In this document: in pieces, positions 44,826-53,497 of the stretch
Numbering within the stretch: position 1 is the first letter of the stretch
Layout: every line of letters begins with the position of its first letter
From: DASXKD01 sp963707905
GTDB lineage: Bacteria > Actinomycetota > Actinomycetes > Streptosporangiales > Streptosporangiaceae
Direction: 5' to 3'
Length of the DNA: 64,000 nt
Assembly: GCA_963707905.1 (NCBI GenBank)
Contig: CAVPSA010000027.1
Span: forward strand, 67,579 to 131,578
The notes under the pieces: generated by a model
What the model was told of the DNA's origin: nothing
The model's input: only the letters and a program-made list of their open reading frames with translations
Database searches by the model: none
Translations under genes and position numbers: made by a program

Positions 44826-47800
44826 GCGACTCCACGTCGGCCGAGCTCTGGGCAAGGCTTGACTCCTTCCAGGCCGAGGCACCTGAGCAGCCGAGCCGGC
44901 AGCGAACCAGGTACCGGCAGAGAGCGGCCGTGCTTGCCTGGTTCGACGAGGATCAGCTGATCGGCCGGATGGAGCCCGGGCCACCGGACCGTGAGTTCAC
45001 GGTGTTTCTTTCCGAGGATTGCAGCCGTATCGCCCTGCCGGATGGTACGCGCCACTGGGCCATCAAGGATCCGCTCCGCCGGGCGGCGCTGGCCGAGCTG
45101 AAGAAGGCAGGCGAACTGAGGTCCACGCTGGAGAGCGTCCCAAGCCGGCCGGATAACCCGGTGCAGCGGGCAATCGACGACGCCATCGCCGGCAACTCCT
45201 CCGCATCGGACGATGACCCGCCGGAATCGTTGCGCGCCCGGCTGCAGGTGGCCGAGTGGCTGGGCGAGGAGCAGGGAGGCCCGGTTGCGTCGACCGGGGA
45301 GATCCGCGCGCGGCTGGATCTCTCCGAGTTCCTCGATCCGCTTCGTGAACTGCTCCGCAACGGCTTCGAAGGCCGCCACAAGGAGCTTGACCGGCTGCGC
45401 GGGTACGTGGGCGTCCTGCCACCCGGGTCGCTGCGCCGACGTTTTCTAGCCAGGGTGAGAAGTCTGCGGGACCAGCCGCCGCTGCTCATCTGGGGGGCAG
45501 GCGGGATCGGTAAGTCAACGCTTGTCGCCAAATTCGTGCTCGAGCACTTCGACAGCCTCGACCCGGCGGACAGGTTCCCGTTCGCGTACCTGAACTTTGA
45601 CCGGGCTGCGCTCGACCCGTTCCGGCCGGCCTCATTGATCGTCGAGGTGGTCCGCCAACTGGGCCTCCAGTATCCGCGGCTGGCGCGGGAGGCTGCGGAA
45701 TCGGCCGAGCTGATCGGCGAGGCCTCGCGCTATTACGAGAGCCGCAGCCAGGTCGCGGGAAGCCAGCGGCTCGGCGAGGCTCGCACCGAGGACCGGCAGT
45801 CGGCAGCCGCCGAGCTGGGCCGCCTGGTACGGGGCGCCGCGGGCCCGGACCGCCCGTTGCTGCTTGTCCTTGACACGTTCGAGGAGGTCCGGCGGCAGGG
45901 GACGTCGGCCCTGGCCAGCGTGTGGGACCTGCTGGAGACCTTGCAGGAGCAGTTCCCGATGCTTCGCGTCGTCCTGGCCAGCCGGGCGAAGATAGACCAG
46001 TACGATACCCGCGACCTGGCGCTGCACGACCTGGAGGAGAAGGCGGCGCGCGCGTACCTGGAGGCGCGGGTGCCTGACCTGAGCAGCCGCGACCTGCGGC
46101 GGGCGGTACGGAAGGTCAAGGGAAACCCCCTCAAGCTCCGCCTCGCGGCCCGCATCCTCAGCGACCCGGAGGAGGATCGCTCCCTTGCCTTCCTGCGCCT
46201 CGACCAGGCGGAGGCGGAGGCGGTTCTCTACGACCGCATTCTCGGCCATATTGGCGACCCAGCGGTCCGCTGCATGGCTCATCCAGGGCTCGTCCTCCGC
46301 CGGATTACACCGGACATCATCGATAAGGTACTGGCCGCGAATTGTGGGCTGGGGGAGATCGATGCCGCCAGGGCCGCGGAATTGTTCGACCGGCTCGAAG
46401 CCGAGGCGACGCTGGTCGAGCGTCGTTCAGAAGATCCCGGCGCCCTCTATCACCGCTTGGACGTCCGGAAGATGATGCTGCCGTACCTGCGCCAGTCGAT
46501 GCACGATACGGTGGCTGCGATAGATCGCGATGCCGTGGCTTACTATTCTCGGCTCGAGGGCCCTCTCGAGCGGGCGGAAGAGCTGTATCACCGGATGATG
46601 CGCGGCGATACCAGCAAAACGCTCTCCGCGCGCTGGCAGGATGAGGCCGGCCGCTTCCTGCGCATTAGTTTCGACGAGCTTCCCAAACCCGCCCAGGTAT
46701 TCCTGGCGTCCAAGCTGGGGATCGAAATCGATGCAGAAGTGCGGAAGGAGGCGGACGCGGACAGCTGGGCGCTGTACGCGGAGCAGGAAGTCGAGCGGCT
46801 CAGCAGGGTGGGCAGGCTCGATGAGGCGCTCTCCATTCTCCAGGAGCGGCGCGGGCAGCATGGCGAGAGCCTGCTGCCAGAACTCGAGCTGGAGGTCCTG
46901 GAGCTCCAAGGCCGGCTCGGGTTCGCCCTGGAGCATGGCAGGCGCTGGCTCGGCGCCACTATTGATGCAGGCGGCGTAGGGGAGTTTGTCGGGGCGTCCT
47001 TGGATGTGGCCCGCATCGCCGAGCGCGCCAACAACCTAAATGAGGCAAAGGATGTCCTCCAGCAAGCGCATAATGTGGTGCACAGCTCCCGCCGTAACCT
47101 GGATATCCTGCGGGTGGATGTCGGGCTTTTGCGACTGGGCCGTACCACCGGGGTAACCGTCTCGGACGACCTGGTGGAGGGGACGGCTGCCCTCGCCCGC
47201 TCGGTCGGCCTCTACGAACTGGGACGCGAACCGGCGCTGTTGCGTGAGCTGGCCGCCGAGATCGGCATCGTCTACCCCGAACTACTCACTGTCACGGTCC
47301 GGGAGATCGGCGTTGATCTTGATATGAGCTCGTGGCGGGCGACCCGGCTGGCTGGTGCGCTCGTCGAATGGGACCAGAAGCTGAGCATCGAAGGTGGGAA
47401 CACCTCAGGTACGTTGCGCGCCATGGCCCGCCTGCCGTCCGGGGCCTCGCCGCTGCAGGCGTGGCAGGGGTGGCTGGAGGACCAGCAGACCGGGCAGCTG
47501 TCCAGGCAGCTCGCCCGCTTGCTTGAGGAGTTCTACCCCCCGGCCAGGGAGGTCCTGACCTGCCTGACCGAGCTGTACCGGGAGGAGATCGACCAGGGGC
47601 TGCTATCCGGGACCAGCAGGCGCCAGAGCTCATTGGCGCCGGCTGAGGAGGCCGTGCGCGTCAGCCGGCAGCTCGCGAAAAAGGACCCGAAAGCTCAGCT
47701 GCCTGTGCTCGCTGCCGCGCTGGGCAACCTCAGCGCCGTCCTGGCCGAGCTAGGCCGCGTGGAGCAGGCACTGGCCTCGGCCCAGGAGGGGGTGCAGATC

Positions 47801-50041
47801 TCCCGCAGGCTCCAGCAGTCCGATCCAGGGGCTTACGAGGCCGAGCTTGCCTCAGCGCTGCGCCTTCATGGCGCCGTGCTGGCCCAGCTTGGCCGCCGGG
47901 ACAAAGCCTTGGGGTCAACGGAGGAAGCGGTCCAGATCTACCGGCATCTCGCGGACACCGCGGCCGCCGACCCGGATGCATACCTGCCCGATCTTGCCTC
48001 CGCGCTGAACAACCTCGGTGCACTGCAGGCCGAGCAAGGCCACCAGGAGAAGGCCCTGGCGGCTGTTGAGGAGGCGGCGGGCATCCGCCGGCATCTCGCG
48101 GCCGTCGACCCGGATGCATACCTGCCCGATCTTGCCTCCGCGCTGAACAACCTCGGTACGCTGCTGGCCGAGCTGGGCCGCCGGGAGAAGGCCCTGGCGG
48201 CTGTTGAGGAGGCGGTGGGCATCCGCCGGCATCTCGCGGCCGTCGACCCGGATGCCTACCTGCCCGATCTTGCCGCCGCGCTGAACAACCTGTCCGTGCG
48301 CCTCGGTGACGTCGGCAGGCGTGACGAAGGCCTGGCTGCGGTCGAGGAGGCCGCCGCCATGTACCGGCGGCTCGCCGGGACCGACGTGGATGCCTACCAG
48401 GCCGACCTGGCCCGCGCGCTGAACAACTTGTCCGTGCGTTACGGTGAGGCAGGCCGGCATGCCGAAGGGCTGGCAGCCGTTGAAGAGTCCGCCGCGATCT
48501 ACCGTAATTTGGCTGTGCGCAGCCCTGATGCCTACCGGTTGGCCCTGGCAATGGCGCTGCACAACATGTCGCTGGGCCTGGCCGGGGTGGGACGGCGCTC
48601 GGACAGCCTGGCCGCGGCCGAGGAGGCGGCCGGCATCCTGGATCAGCTGGCCGCGGCGAACCATGATGCCTACGGTCCAGCCCTGGCGAGATCGTTGAGC
48701 AATCTGTCCGGCCGGCTGGCCGAGGCGGGCCGGGCGGCCGAGGCCCTGGCCGCGGCCGAGCGGGCGGCCCACATCCAGGAACGCCTGGCTGCGGCGAACC
48801 CCGATGCATATCTGCCGGATCTGGCCCTGTCGTTGAACAGCATGATGGTCAGCCTGGCCGAGCTGGGGCGGCAGCCGGAGGCTCTGGCTGCCGCCCAGCG
48901 CGCAGTCGACATCCGGCAGGGGCTGGCTGCGGCGAACCCCGATGCATATCTGCCGGATCTGGCCCGGTCGCTGAGCAGCCTGTCGGTGCGGCAGGCCGAG
49001 GTAGGCCGGCAGGCAGATGCCATGGCCGTGGCCAAGCAGGCAGCACAGATGTGGGAACACCTGGCTGCGGCAAGCCAGGAGGCCTACCTGCCGGACCTGG
49101 CGATGGCGCTGAGCTCCCTGTCGAACCGGATCGCCGAGGCAGGCCAGCCGGCCGAGGCCCTGGCTGTGGCCGAGCGGGCGGCGGCCATTCGGGAGCGCCT
49201 GGCCGCGGCGAGCGGGGAGGCCTACCTGCCAGCCTTGGCGATGTCGCTGCGCAACGTGTCGAGCCTGATGGCTGAGACCGGGCGGTCCGCGGAGGCGCTG
49301 GCTGTGGCCGAGCGGGCGGTCACCATAGCTGAGCGCCTGGCGGAAGCAAGCCCAGAGATCTATGAGCCGGACCTGGCCATGGCGCTTGGCAACTGGTCCC
49401 GGCGAATGGCCGAGAATGAGCGGGCCGACGAGGCCGTGGCTGCGGCCGAGCGGGCGGCCAGCATCTGGGAGCGGCTGGCGGCGAAGCGCCCGGAGGCATA
49501 CCAGCCAGCCCTGGGCCTGTCGATGCGGGATCTCTCGGCCCGGCTCGCCGAGTCCGGACGGCAGGCGGACAGCGTTGCCGCGGCCCAGCGCGGCGTGGCC
49601 GTCTGGGTTCGGCTCGCGGGAGAGCGGCCGGACACGTATCGGCCGGTGCTCGCGATGTCCCTGAACCACTTGGCTGTCATGCTGGCCGGAGCCGGCCGGC
49701 CCGCCGAAAGCATCGCCGCCGCCGGGGAGGCTGTGCGCATCTACCGTCAGCTGGCCGAGGCCCGCCCCGATGCGTTCGAACCGCACCTGGCCAAGAGCCT
49801 GTGGACGTTGGCGGTCATCGGTGAGCAGGGCGCCGACGAGTCCGCTGATCCAGATGCTGGACTTGCTGCGGCGAGCGAGTCGGTGACGCTCTACCAGCGA
49901 TGGCAGCAGCGCGTGCCGCACGCCTTCGACGCGGAGTTGCAGGGCGCGACCGCCACCTTGGCCAAGGCACTGGACCGCACCGGCCGCGACCGGGAAGCCG
50001 CCGAGGTCCGCCAGCAGCCCGGCCCGGAATTGACATCGTAG
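44822..50041 (+). CDS. Giant NTPase with about 17 TPR units
   Basis: The protein has 1739 residues. An N-terminal 200-residue region precedes Walker A GAGGIGKS (225-232) and Walker B LLLVLDTFEE (Asp351). Winged-helix and helical arms follow, as in STAND NTPases. From about residue 954 to 1700 there are roughly 17 TPR-like units with a 46-residue period, built on DPDAYLPDLASALNNLG and GRREKALAAVEEA. Such arrays usually sense the invader or ligand and release the NTPase. It is coupled to the EAD NTPase by ATGA. No own effector domain is visible, so it likely recruits the others. Confidence 0.88.
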   Translation: MSDSTSAELWARLDSFQAEAPEQPSRQRTRYRQRAAVLAWFDEDQLIGRMEPGPPDREFTVFLSEDCSRIALPDGTRHWAIKDPLRRAALAELKKAGELRSTLESVPSRPDNPVQRAIDDAIAGNSSASDDDPPESLRARLQVAEWLGEEQGGPVASTGEIRARLDLSEFLDPLRELLRNGFEGRHKELDRLRGYVGVLPPGSLRRRFLARVRSLRDQPPLLIWGAGGIGKSTLVAKFVLEHFDSLDPADRFPFAYLNFDRAALDPFRPASLIVEVVRQLGLQYPRLAREAAESAELIGEASRYYESRSQVAGSQRLGEARTEDRQSAAAELGRLVRGAAGPDRPLLLVLDTFEEVRRQGTSALASVWDLLETLQEQFPMLRVVLASRAKIDQYDTRDLALHDLEEKAARAYLEARVPDLSSRDLRRAVRKVKGNPLKLRLAARILSDPEEDRSLAFLRLDQAEAEAVLYDRILGHIGDPAVRCMAHPGLVLRRITPDIIDKVLAANCGLGEIDAARAAELFDRLEAEATLVERRSEDPGALYHRLDVRKMMLPYLRQSMHDTVAAIDRDAVAYYSRLEGPLERAEELYHRMMRGDTSKTLSARWQDEAGRFLRISFDELPKPAQVFLASKLGIEIDAEVRKEADADSWALYAEQEVERLSRVGRLDEALSILQERRGQHGESLLPELELEVLELQGRLGFALEHGRRWLGATIDAGGVGEFVGASLDVARIAERANNLNEAKDVLQQAHNVVHSSRRNLDILRVDVGLLRLGRTTGVTVSDDLVEGTAALARSVGLYELGREPALLRELAAEIGIVYPELLTVTVREIGVDLDMSSWRATRLAGALVEWDQKLSIEGGNTSGTLRAMARLPSGASPLQAWQGWLEDQQTGQLSRQLARLLEEFYPPAREVLTCLTELYREEIDQGLLSGTSRRQSSLAPAEEAVRVSRQLAKKDPKAQLPVLAAALGNLSAVLAELGRVEQALASAQEGVQISRRLQQSDPGAYEAELASALRLHGAVLAQLGRRDKALGSTEEAVQIYRHLADTAAADPDAYLPDLASALNNLGALQAEQGHQEKALAAVEEAAGIRRHLAAVDPDAYLPDLASALNNLGTLLAELGRREKALAAVEEAVGIRRHLAAVDPDAYLPDLAAALNNLSVRLGDVGRRDEGLAAVEEAAAMYRRLAGTDVDAYQADLARALNNLSVRYGEAGRHAEGLAAVEESAAIYRNLAVRSPDAYRLALAMALHNMSLGLAGVGRRSDSLAAAEEAAGILDQLAAANHDAYGPALARSLSNLSGRLAEAGRAAEALAAAERAAHIQERLAAANPDAYLPDLALSLNSMMVSLAELGRQPEALAAAQRAVDIRQGLAAANPDAYLPDLARSLSSLSVRQAEVGRQADAMAVAKQAAQMWEHLAAASQEAYLPDLAMALSSLSNRIAEAGQPAEALAVAERAAAIRERLAAASGEAYLPALAMSLRNVSSLMAETGRSAEALAVAERAVTIAERLAEASPEIYEPDLAMALGNWSRRMAENERADEAVAAAERAASIWERLAAKRPEAYQPALGLSMRDLSARLAESGRQADSVAAAQRGVAVWVRLAGERPDTYRPVLAMSLNHLAVMLAGAGRPAESIAAAGEAVRIYRQLAEARPDAFEPHLAKSLWTLAVIGEQGADESADPDAGLAAASESVTLYQRWQQRVPHAFDAELQGATATLAKALDRTGRDREAAEVRQQPGPELTS
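47969..48382 (+). repeat. Near-identical 138-bp TPR repeats
   Basis: Three units starting at 47969, 48107 and 48245 share long identical stretches, and units at 48797 and 48935 share another. The period is exactly 138 bases (46 codons). The rest of the array has diverged more, so these copies are recent duplications. Confidence 0.85.
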
Positions 50042-50200
50042 CGATCGGGGCAGCATGGAAACTCCTTTCCCACGTGCCATCTGCTACCGGGCCCTTAAGC
50101 GAGGTCATGGCTGAATCCATCATCCCGGTGAGACATATTGCGTGGATGGACCCGCACATTGGTAACGGTAATGTCGCATCGGCGACGAAAGGGGGAGCAT

Positions 50201-50620
50201 GTGGACGACAGCGCCGACCGCCTCCGGCTATGGCTTACATTTGGCATCGCGGTCGTTGGAATTGCTTCAGTAATGATCGCTTTCTTCGCTGCCGTTCTTA
50301 TATTCAAGAACTCCAAGCAGCCTGGTGAGCTGATCCCTGCCGTGCTTGGCGCGATCACCGCCGCTATCGGGACCCTCGCCGGGCTCGTGGCCGGCCACGC
50401 GGCGGGCGCGGCTGGAAAGGAACGCGCAGAACACAGGGCGGACTCCCGCGAGCAGGAGGCCGCCGCAGGCAGGACGCTCGCGGAAGCGATCAAGACCGGC
50501 GACGCGGGGGCCCCGGTGGCTGGCGAGGAAGGGTTCGAGGCGCTCGACCCGGCCGGGGGCGCGCAGGCCGCCTTCGTTCTTCGTCAGCATGCGGAACTGG
50601 CCAGGCGATTGTTTCCGTAG
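50201..50620 (+). CDS. Two-TM membrane protein
   Basis: The protein has 139 residues from GTG 50201; GGGGGAG lies just upstream. Two hydrophobic helices (about 12-36 and 47-70) form a hairpin, and a charged, Ala-rich cytoplasmic tail follows. It has no recognisable family. It sits between the TPR NTPase and the second EAD NTPase on the same strand, so it may anchor the system at the membrane or form a pore. Confidence 0.65.
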   Translation: MDDSADRLRLWLTFGIAVVGIASVMIAFFAAVLIFKNSKQPGELIPAVLGAITAAIGTLAGLVAGHAAGAAGKERAEHRADSREQEAAAGRTLAEAIKTGDAGAPVAGEEGFEALDPAGGAQAAFVLRQHAELARRLFP

Positions 50621-50698
50621 GTTCGCAGGTGCCGGGGAAGTGTCCAGCGACATCCCTTCTCAGGACACGAGCGTCATGGGCAGGAGGTGAAATAGACG

Positions 50699-52105
50699 AT
50701 GCGCGGGCTAGACGACCCGTCTCTGGCGTCCCCCAACGATCCCAGGACGAGGCTCATTGTCGGCATGCTCAGCGAGATCGTATTCGAAGCCCCCAAGATT
50801 ATCGCCCTCCTGCAGGCTGCCGGGCTGAGCCCAGGGGATTATCCACTGGGGATAGCCAAGCTGACGTGGGCGGCGGCAGTGCCGGACGCCGCGAAACGGG
50901 GGGAACTCAGCGAGCTCATCGCCTGCATCGTCGTGGCGATCCCCGCCTTCGGCAAGGCGCTCGAGGACCGTCTGCAGGTCCTACGCACCCAGCGCACCTG
51001 GTACCACCACGATGATCCGTACGCGTCCGGCTTCGTGGGGCCCGGCGCCTCGCGTGCCGTCATCGACCGGGACACATTGCGTAAGGGACTGCACGATCTC
51101 GCGACCGACCAGTACCGGATCCTCCTGGTCTCGGGTAAGAAGCGGACCGGAAAATCGCATACCTGGGTCCTCATCACCCATCTGCGAGATGCGGGAAGGC
51201 TGCTGGGCGAGCACCGCTTTGTCCGCGTGACCGCACACGACATGGCTGACATGGTCACGGGTGAGGACCTGGTCAGCTCCATAGCCGACAAACTCGGCCT
51301 GACCGTCCCGTTGACCCCGAGCGGCGAACTTCCGGACGCCAGGGCCCGCAAGTTCCTGGACATGGTCGTGGGGCGTTACCCGCAGGGCGACGGTGTCACC
51401 CGGTGGATCATCCTCGATGGCCTGGACCTGCCCATGGTGCAGGATTCGGCCCGCGACGTGGCGAAACGGCTGGTTGCGCTGGTTGCGGAGGGCGAGCTGC
51501 CGCAGACCCGGCTGATCGTCACCGGCCTCGACAACCTGGGACCCACCATCGGCTACAAGGTCCCGGTCGAACAGATCCCACAGATCGACGAGGCCCAGGT
51601 TCGTTCGTTCCTCGCCGCTGTCGCTGCGCACCTGGACCGCAAGCTTTCCCGCAAGAAGCTCGATGCGTGCGTGGCCAAGGTACTGGGAACGGGAGACGCG
51701 CCGCGCGATCTCTATGAGCTAGCCCGGCGGCGGGTGCGGGCGGCCTGGCGGATCAGGTGGTCGCGCTCGGCGACGTTCGTGGCCCGGCGGGCGGCCTCGG
51801 CGTACGCCTCAGCGGCGGCGGGCAGGTCGCCGCCGAGTTCGTGCAGGTGGCCGCGGACGGCGTGCCAGCGGTGCCGCTCGCCGATCACGCCGCGCAGCCG
51901 GTCGGTCTCGCGCAGCCCGGCGGCGGCGCCGAGGACGTGGCCGGCCGCGACCGCGCGGCCGAGCACCGCGGCGGGGTCCAGGTGTACCGGGTCGCCGGTC
52001 AGCGCGACGAGGTCGTCGTACCAGGCGAGGATCTGCGGCCAGTCGGTCTCCTCGGCGGTTGCCGCGTCGTCGTGCAGGGCGGCGATGGCGGCCTCGATCT
52101 GGTAG
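50699..52105 (+). CDS. EAD-like domain fused to P-loop NTPase, 3' end displaced
   Basis: The frame has 468 residues from ATG 50699, with AGGAGGTGA 12 bases upstream. A helical adaptor (TRLIVGMLSEIVFEAPKIIA, KRGELSELIACIVVAIPAF) precedes Walker A GKKRTGKS (146-153) and Walker B WIILDGLD (236-243). Both GKSH and W-I-x-x-D-G-x-D match the NTPase at 43764, so they are paralogues. Native sequence seems to end near 51720 (DAPRDLYELA); the frame then runs antisense over the sigma gene to 52105. The natural C-terminus, perhaps 20-30 residues, is lost. Confidence 0.8.
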   Translation: MRGLDDPSLASPNDPRTRLIVGMLSEIVFEAPKIIALLQAAGLSPGDYPLGIAKLTWAAAVPDAAKRGELSELIACIVVAIPAFGKALEDRLQVLRTQRTWYHHDDPYASGFVGPGASRAVIDRDTLRKGLHDLATDQYRILLVSGKKRTGKSHTWVLITHLRDAGRLLGEHRFVRVTAHDMADMVTGEDLVSSIADKLGLTVPLTPSGELPDARARKFLDMVVGRYPQGDGVTRWIILDGLDLPMVQDSARDVAKRLVALVAEGELPQTRLIVTGLDNLGPTIGYKVPVEQIPQIDEAQVRSFLAAVAAHLDRKLSRKKLDACVAKVLGTGDAPRDLYELARRRVRAAWRIRWSRSATFVARRAASAYASAAAGRSPPSSCRWPRTACQRCRSPITPRSRSVSRSPAAAPRTWPAATARPSTAAGSRCTGSPVSATRSSYQARICGQSVSSAVAASSCRAAMAASIW

Positions 52106-52917
52106 CGGCCGGGGCGCTGTTGCTTCGTCTGCATGGCGAGCGCCGACTGCAGGACGCGCACGCCCTCGGCGATCTCGCGCGTGTCCCACAGCCCGCGGTC
52201 CTGCCGGTCGAGGGTGACGATCCGGCCCTCGGGATCGGCCCGCGCCGGCAGGCGCGCGTGGTTCAGCAGCATCAGCGCGAGCAGCCCGCGCGCCTCCGGT
52301 TCCCCGGTGGCGAGGGTGAGCTGGCGGGCGAGCCGGATCGCCTCTTCGGCCAGGCCGGCCCGGCCCGCGTGGCCGGCGGTGTAGACGAGGTAGAGCACGC
52401 GCAGCACGACGGCGAGGTCGCCGGGCTGGTCCAGGCGGCGTCCGCGCAGGGTCCGCTTGGCCCGGCTGATCCGCTGCGCCATCGTCGCCTCCGGGACATA
52501 GAAGGCGTCGGCGATCTCGCGAGTGGTGAGGCCACCGACCGCGCGCAGGGTCAATGCCACCTGGGAGGCGGGCGCGAGGTCGGGGTGGCAGCAGCAGAAG
52601 AGCAGGAAGAGGGTGTCGTCGCCCTCCTCCGTGGCGGCGGGCCGCGGCTCCGCGTCCGTCTGCTCCTCGCGGCGGTACCGGGCGGCTTCGCTGCGGCGGG
52701 CGTCGACGAGCCGCCGGGTCGCCACCGTGGTCAGCCACGCGCGCGGGTCGCGCGGCGGATGCCCGGGCCAGGCCCGCAGCGCCTCCAGCAGCGCCTCCTG
52801 CAGCGCGTCCTCGGCGGCGTCGAAGTCCTCGCCCCGCCGGACCAGCCCGGCAAGCACCCGCGGGACGAGGGCGCGCAGCGCGCCCACGTCCAGCCGTCGG
52901 GTGGGCTCGTCGATCAC
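51712..52917 (-). CDS. ECF sigma factor with C-terminal extension (ECF42-like)
   Basis: The protein has 401 residues from GTG 52917. Region 2 (EDFDAAEDALQEALLEALRA) and region 4 (GLTTREIADAFYVPEATMAQ) are clear, then a long helical TPR-like C-terminal extension. Sigma factors of this kind are linked to DGPF/YCII proteins, as here, and need no anti-sigma. The last residues and TAG 51714-51712 lie at the junction with the EAD NTPase, so the native tail may have been altered slightly. Confidence 0.9.
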   Translation of the reverse strand: MIDEPTRRLDVGALRALVPRVLAGLVRRGEDFDAAEDALQEALLEALRAWPGHPPRDPRAWLTTVATRRLVDARRSEAARYRREEQTDAEPRPAATEEGDDTLFLLFCCCHPDLAPASQVALTLRAVGGLTTREIADAFYVPEATMAQRISRAKRTLRGRRLDQPGDLAVVLRVLYLVYTAGHAGRAGLAEEAIRLARQLTLATGEPEARGLLALMLLNHARLPARADPEGRIVTLDRQDRGLWDTREIAEGVRVLQSALAMQTKQQRPGRYQIEAAIAALHDDAATAEETDWPQILAWYDDLVALTGDPVHLDPAAVLGRAVAAGHVLGAAAGLRETDRLRGVIGERHRWHAVRGHLHELGGDLPAAAEAYAEAARRATNVAERDHLIRQAARTRRRASS

Positions 52918-52923
52918 GGCGGG

Positions 52924-53334
52924 TCAGTCGTCCGGGGACGCCTCGGACATGACCTCCCGGACGTCGATCCACTCATACAGCGGCTCCCCGCCCGGGCCGG
53001 GCTCGGAGGAGACGTAGGCCGCAAGCTCGACCGCGCGCTCGTGCGACTCGACGTCGATCATGTACCAGCCCGCGACCAGGTCGCTGGTCTCGGGCAGCGG
53101 GCCGTCGGTGGTGACGGGCGCGGCGTCCGGGCCGCCGTAACGCACCCAGGTGCGCGCCGGCGTGAGCGCCTGCGCACCGACGAACTCGCCGTTCTCCTCG
53201 AGCAGCTCACTGACGTGGCTGAGGAAAGCCATATGCGCCTCCACGTCCTCGGGGGCCCACTGGTCCATCGGGGGGAAGGGGCGGTGCGGCTCCGGGCCGC
53301 CGCGGTAGTGCTTGAGCAGCAGGTACTTCGGCAT
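52924..53334 (-). CDS. YCII/DGPF-domain protein
   Basis: The protein has 136 residues from ATG 53334, which has AGGAG six bases upstream. KYLLLKHYRGGPEP and the TTDGPLPETSDLVAGWYMID segment match the DGPF group of YCII-related proteins, a dimeric ferredoxin-like fold. It ends six bases before the ECF sigma gene. In ECF42 systems the DGPF genes are typically targets of the sigma factor. The catalytic role is unknown. Confidence 0.9.
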   Translation of the reverse strand: MPKYLLLKHYRGGPEPHRPFPPMDQWAPEDVEAHMAFLSHVSELLEENGEFVGAQALTPARTWVRYGGPDAAPVTTDGPLPETSDLVAGWYMIDVESHERAVELAAYVSSEPGPGGEPLYEWIDVREVMSEASPDD

Positions 53335-53497
53335 CGTGGTCTCCTGATGTCGTGGGCCGCGCCTTTCGTGGCCCCTCACCTGGTGAGCGGAGCAGGTCAG
53401 AGCTTCTCGACATGAAATCACTCAGCCAGGGCGCCTCAGCGGCCCGCCGGGCCCATTCCCCGGCGATCAGGCCCCGCTTCGCCGGCCGGGAACCAGC

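Noticed and set aside
47969..48382. CRISPR-like direct repeats
   Set aside because: The period is 138 bases within one open frame and the repeats encode TPRs; there are no short spacers or cas genes.
47915..50080. 721-codon reverse-strand frame under the TPR array
   Set aside because: Its repeats are the antisense image of the TPR units, not an independent repeat protein.
51757..53415. 552-codon forward frame over the sigma/DGPF genes
   Set aside because: It is antisense to two well-recognised genes and lacks any motif.
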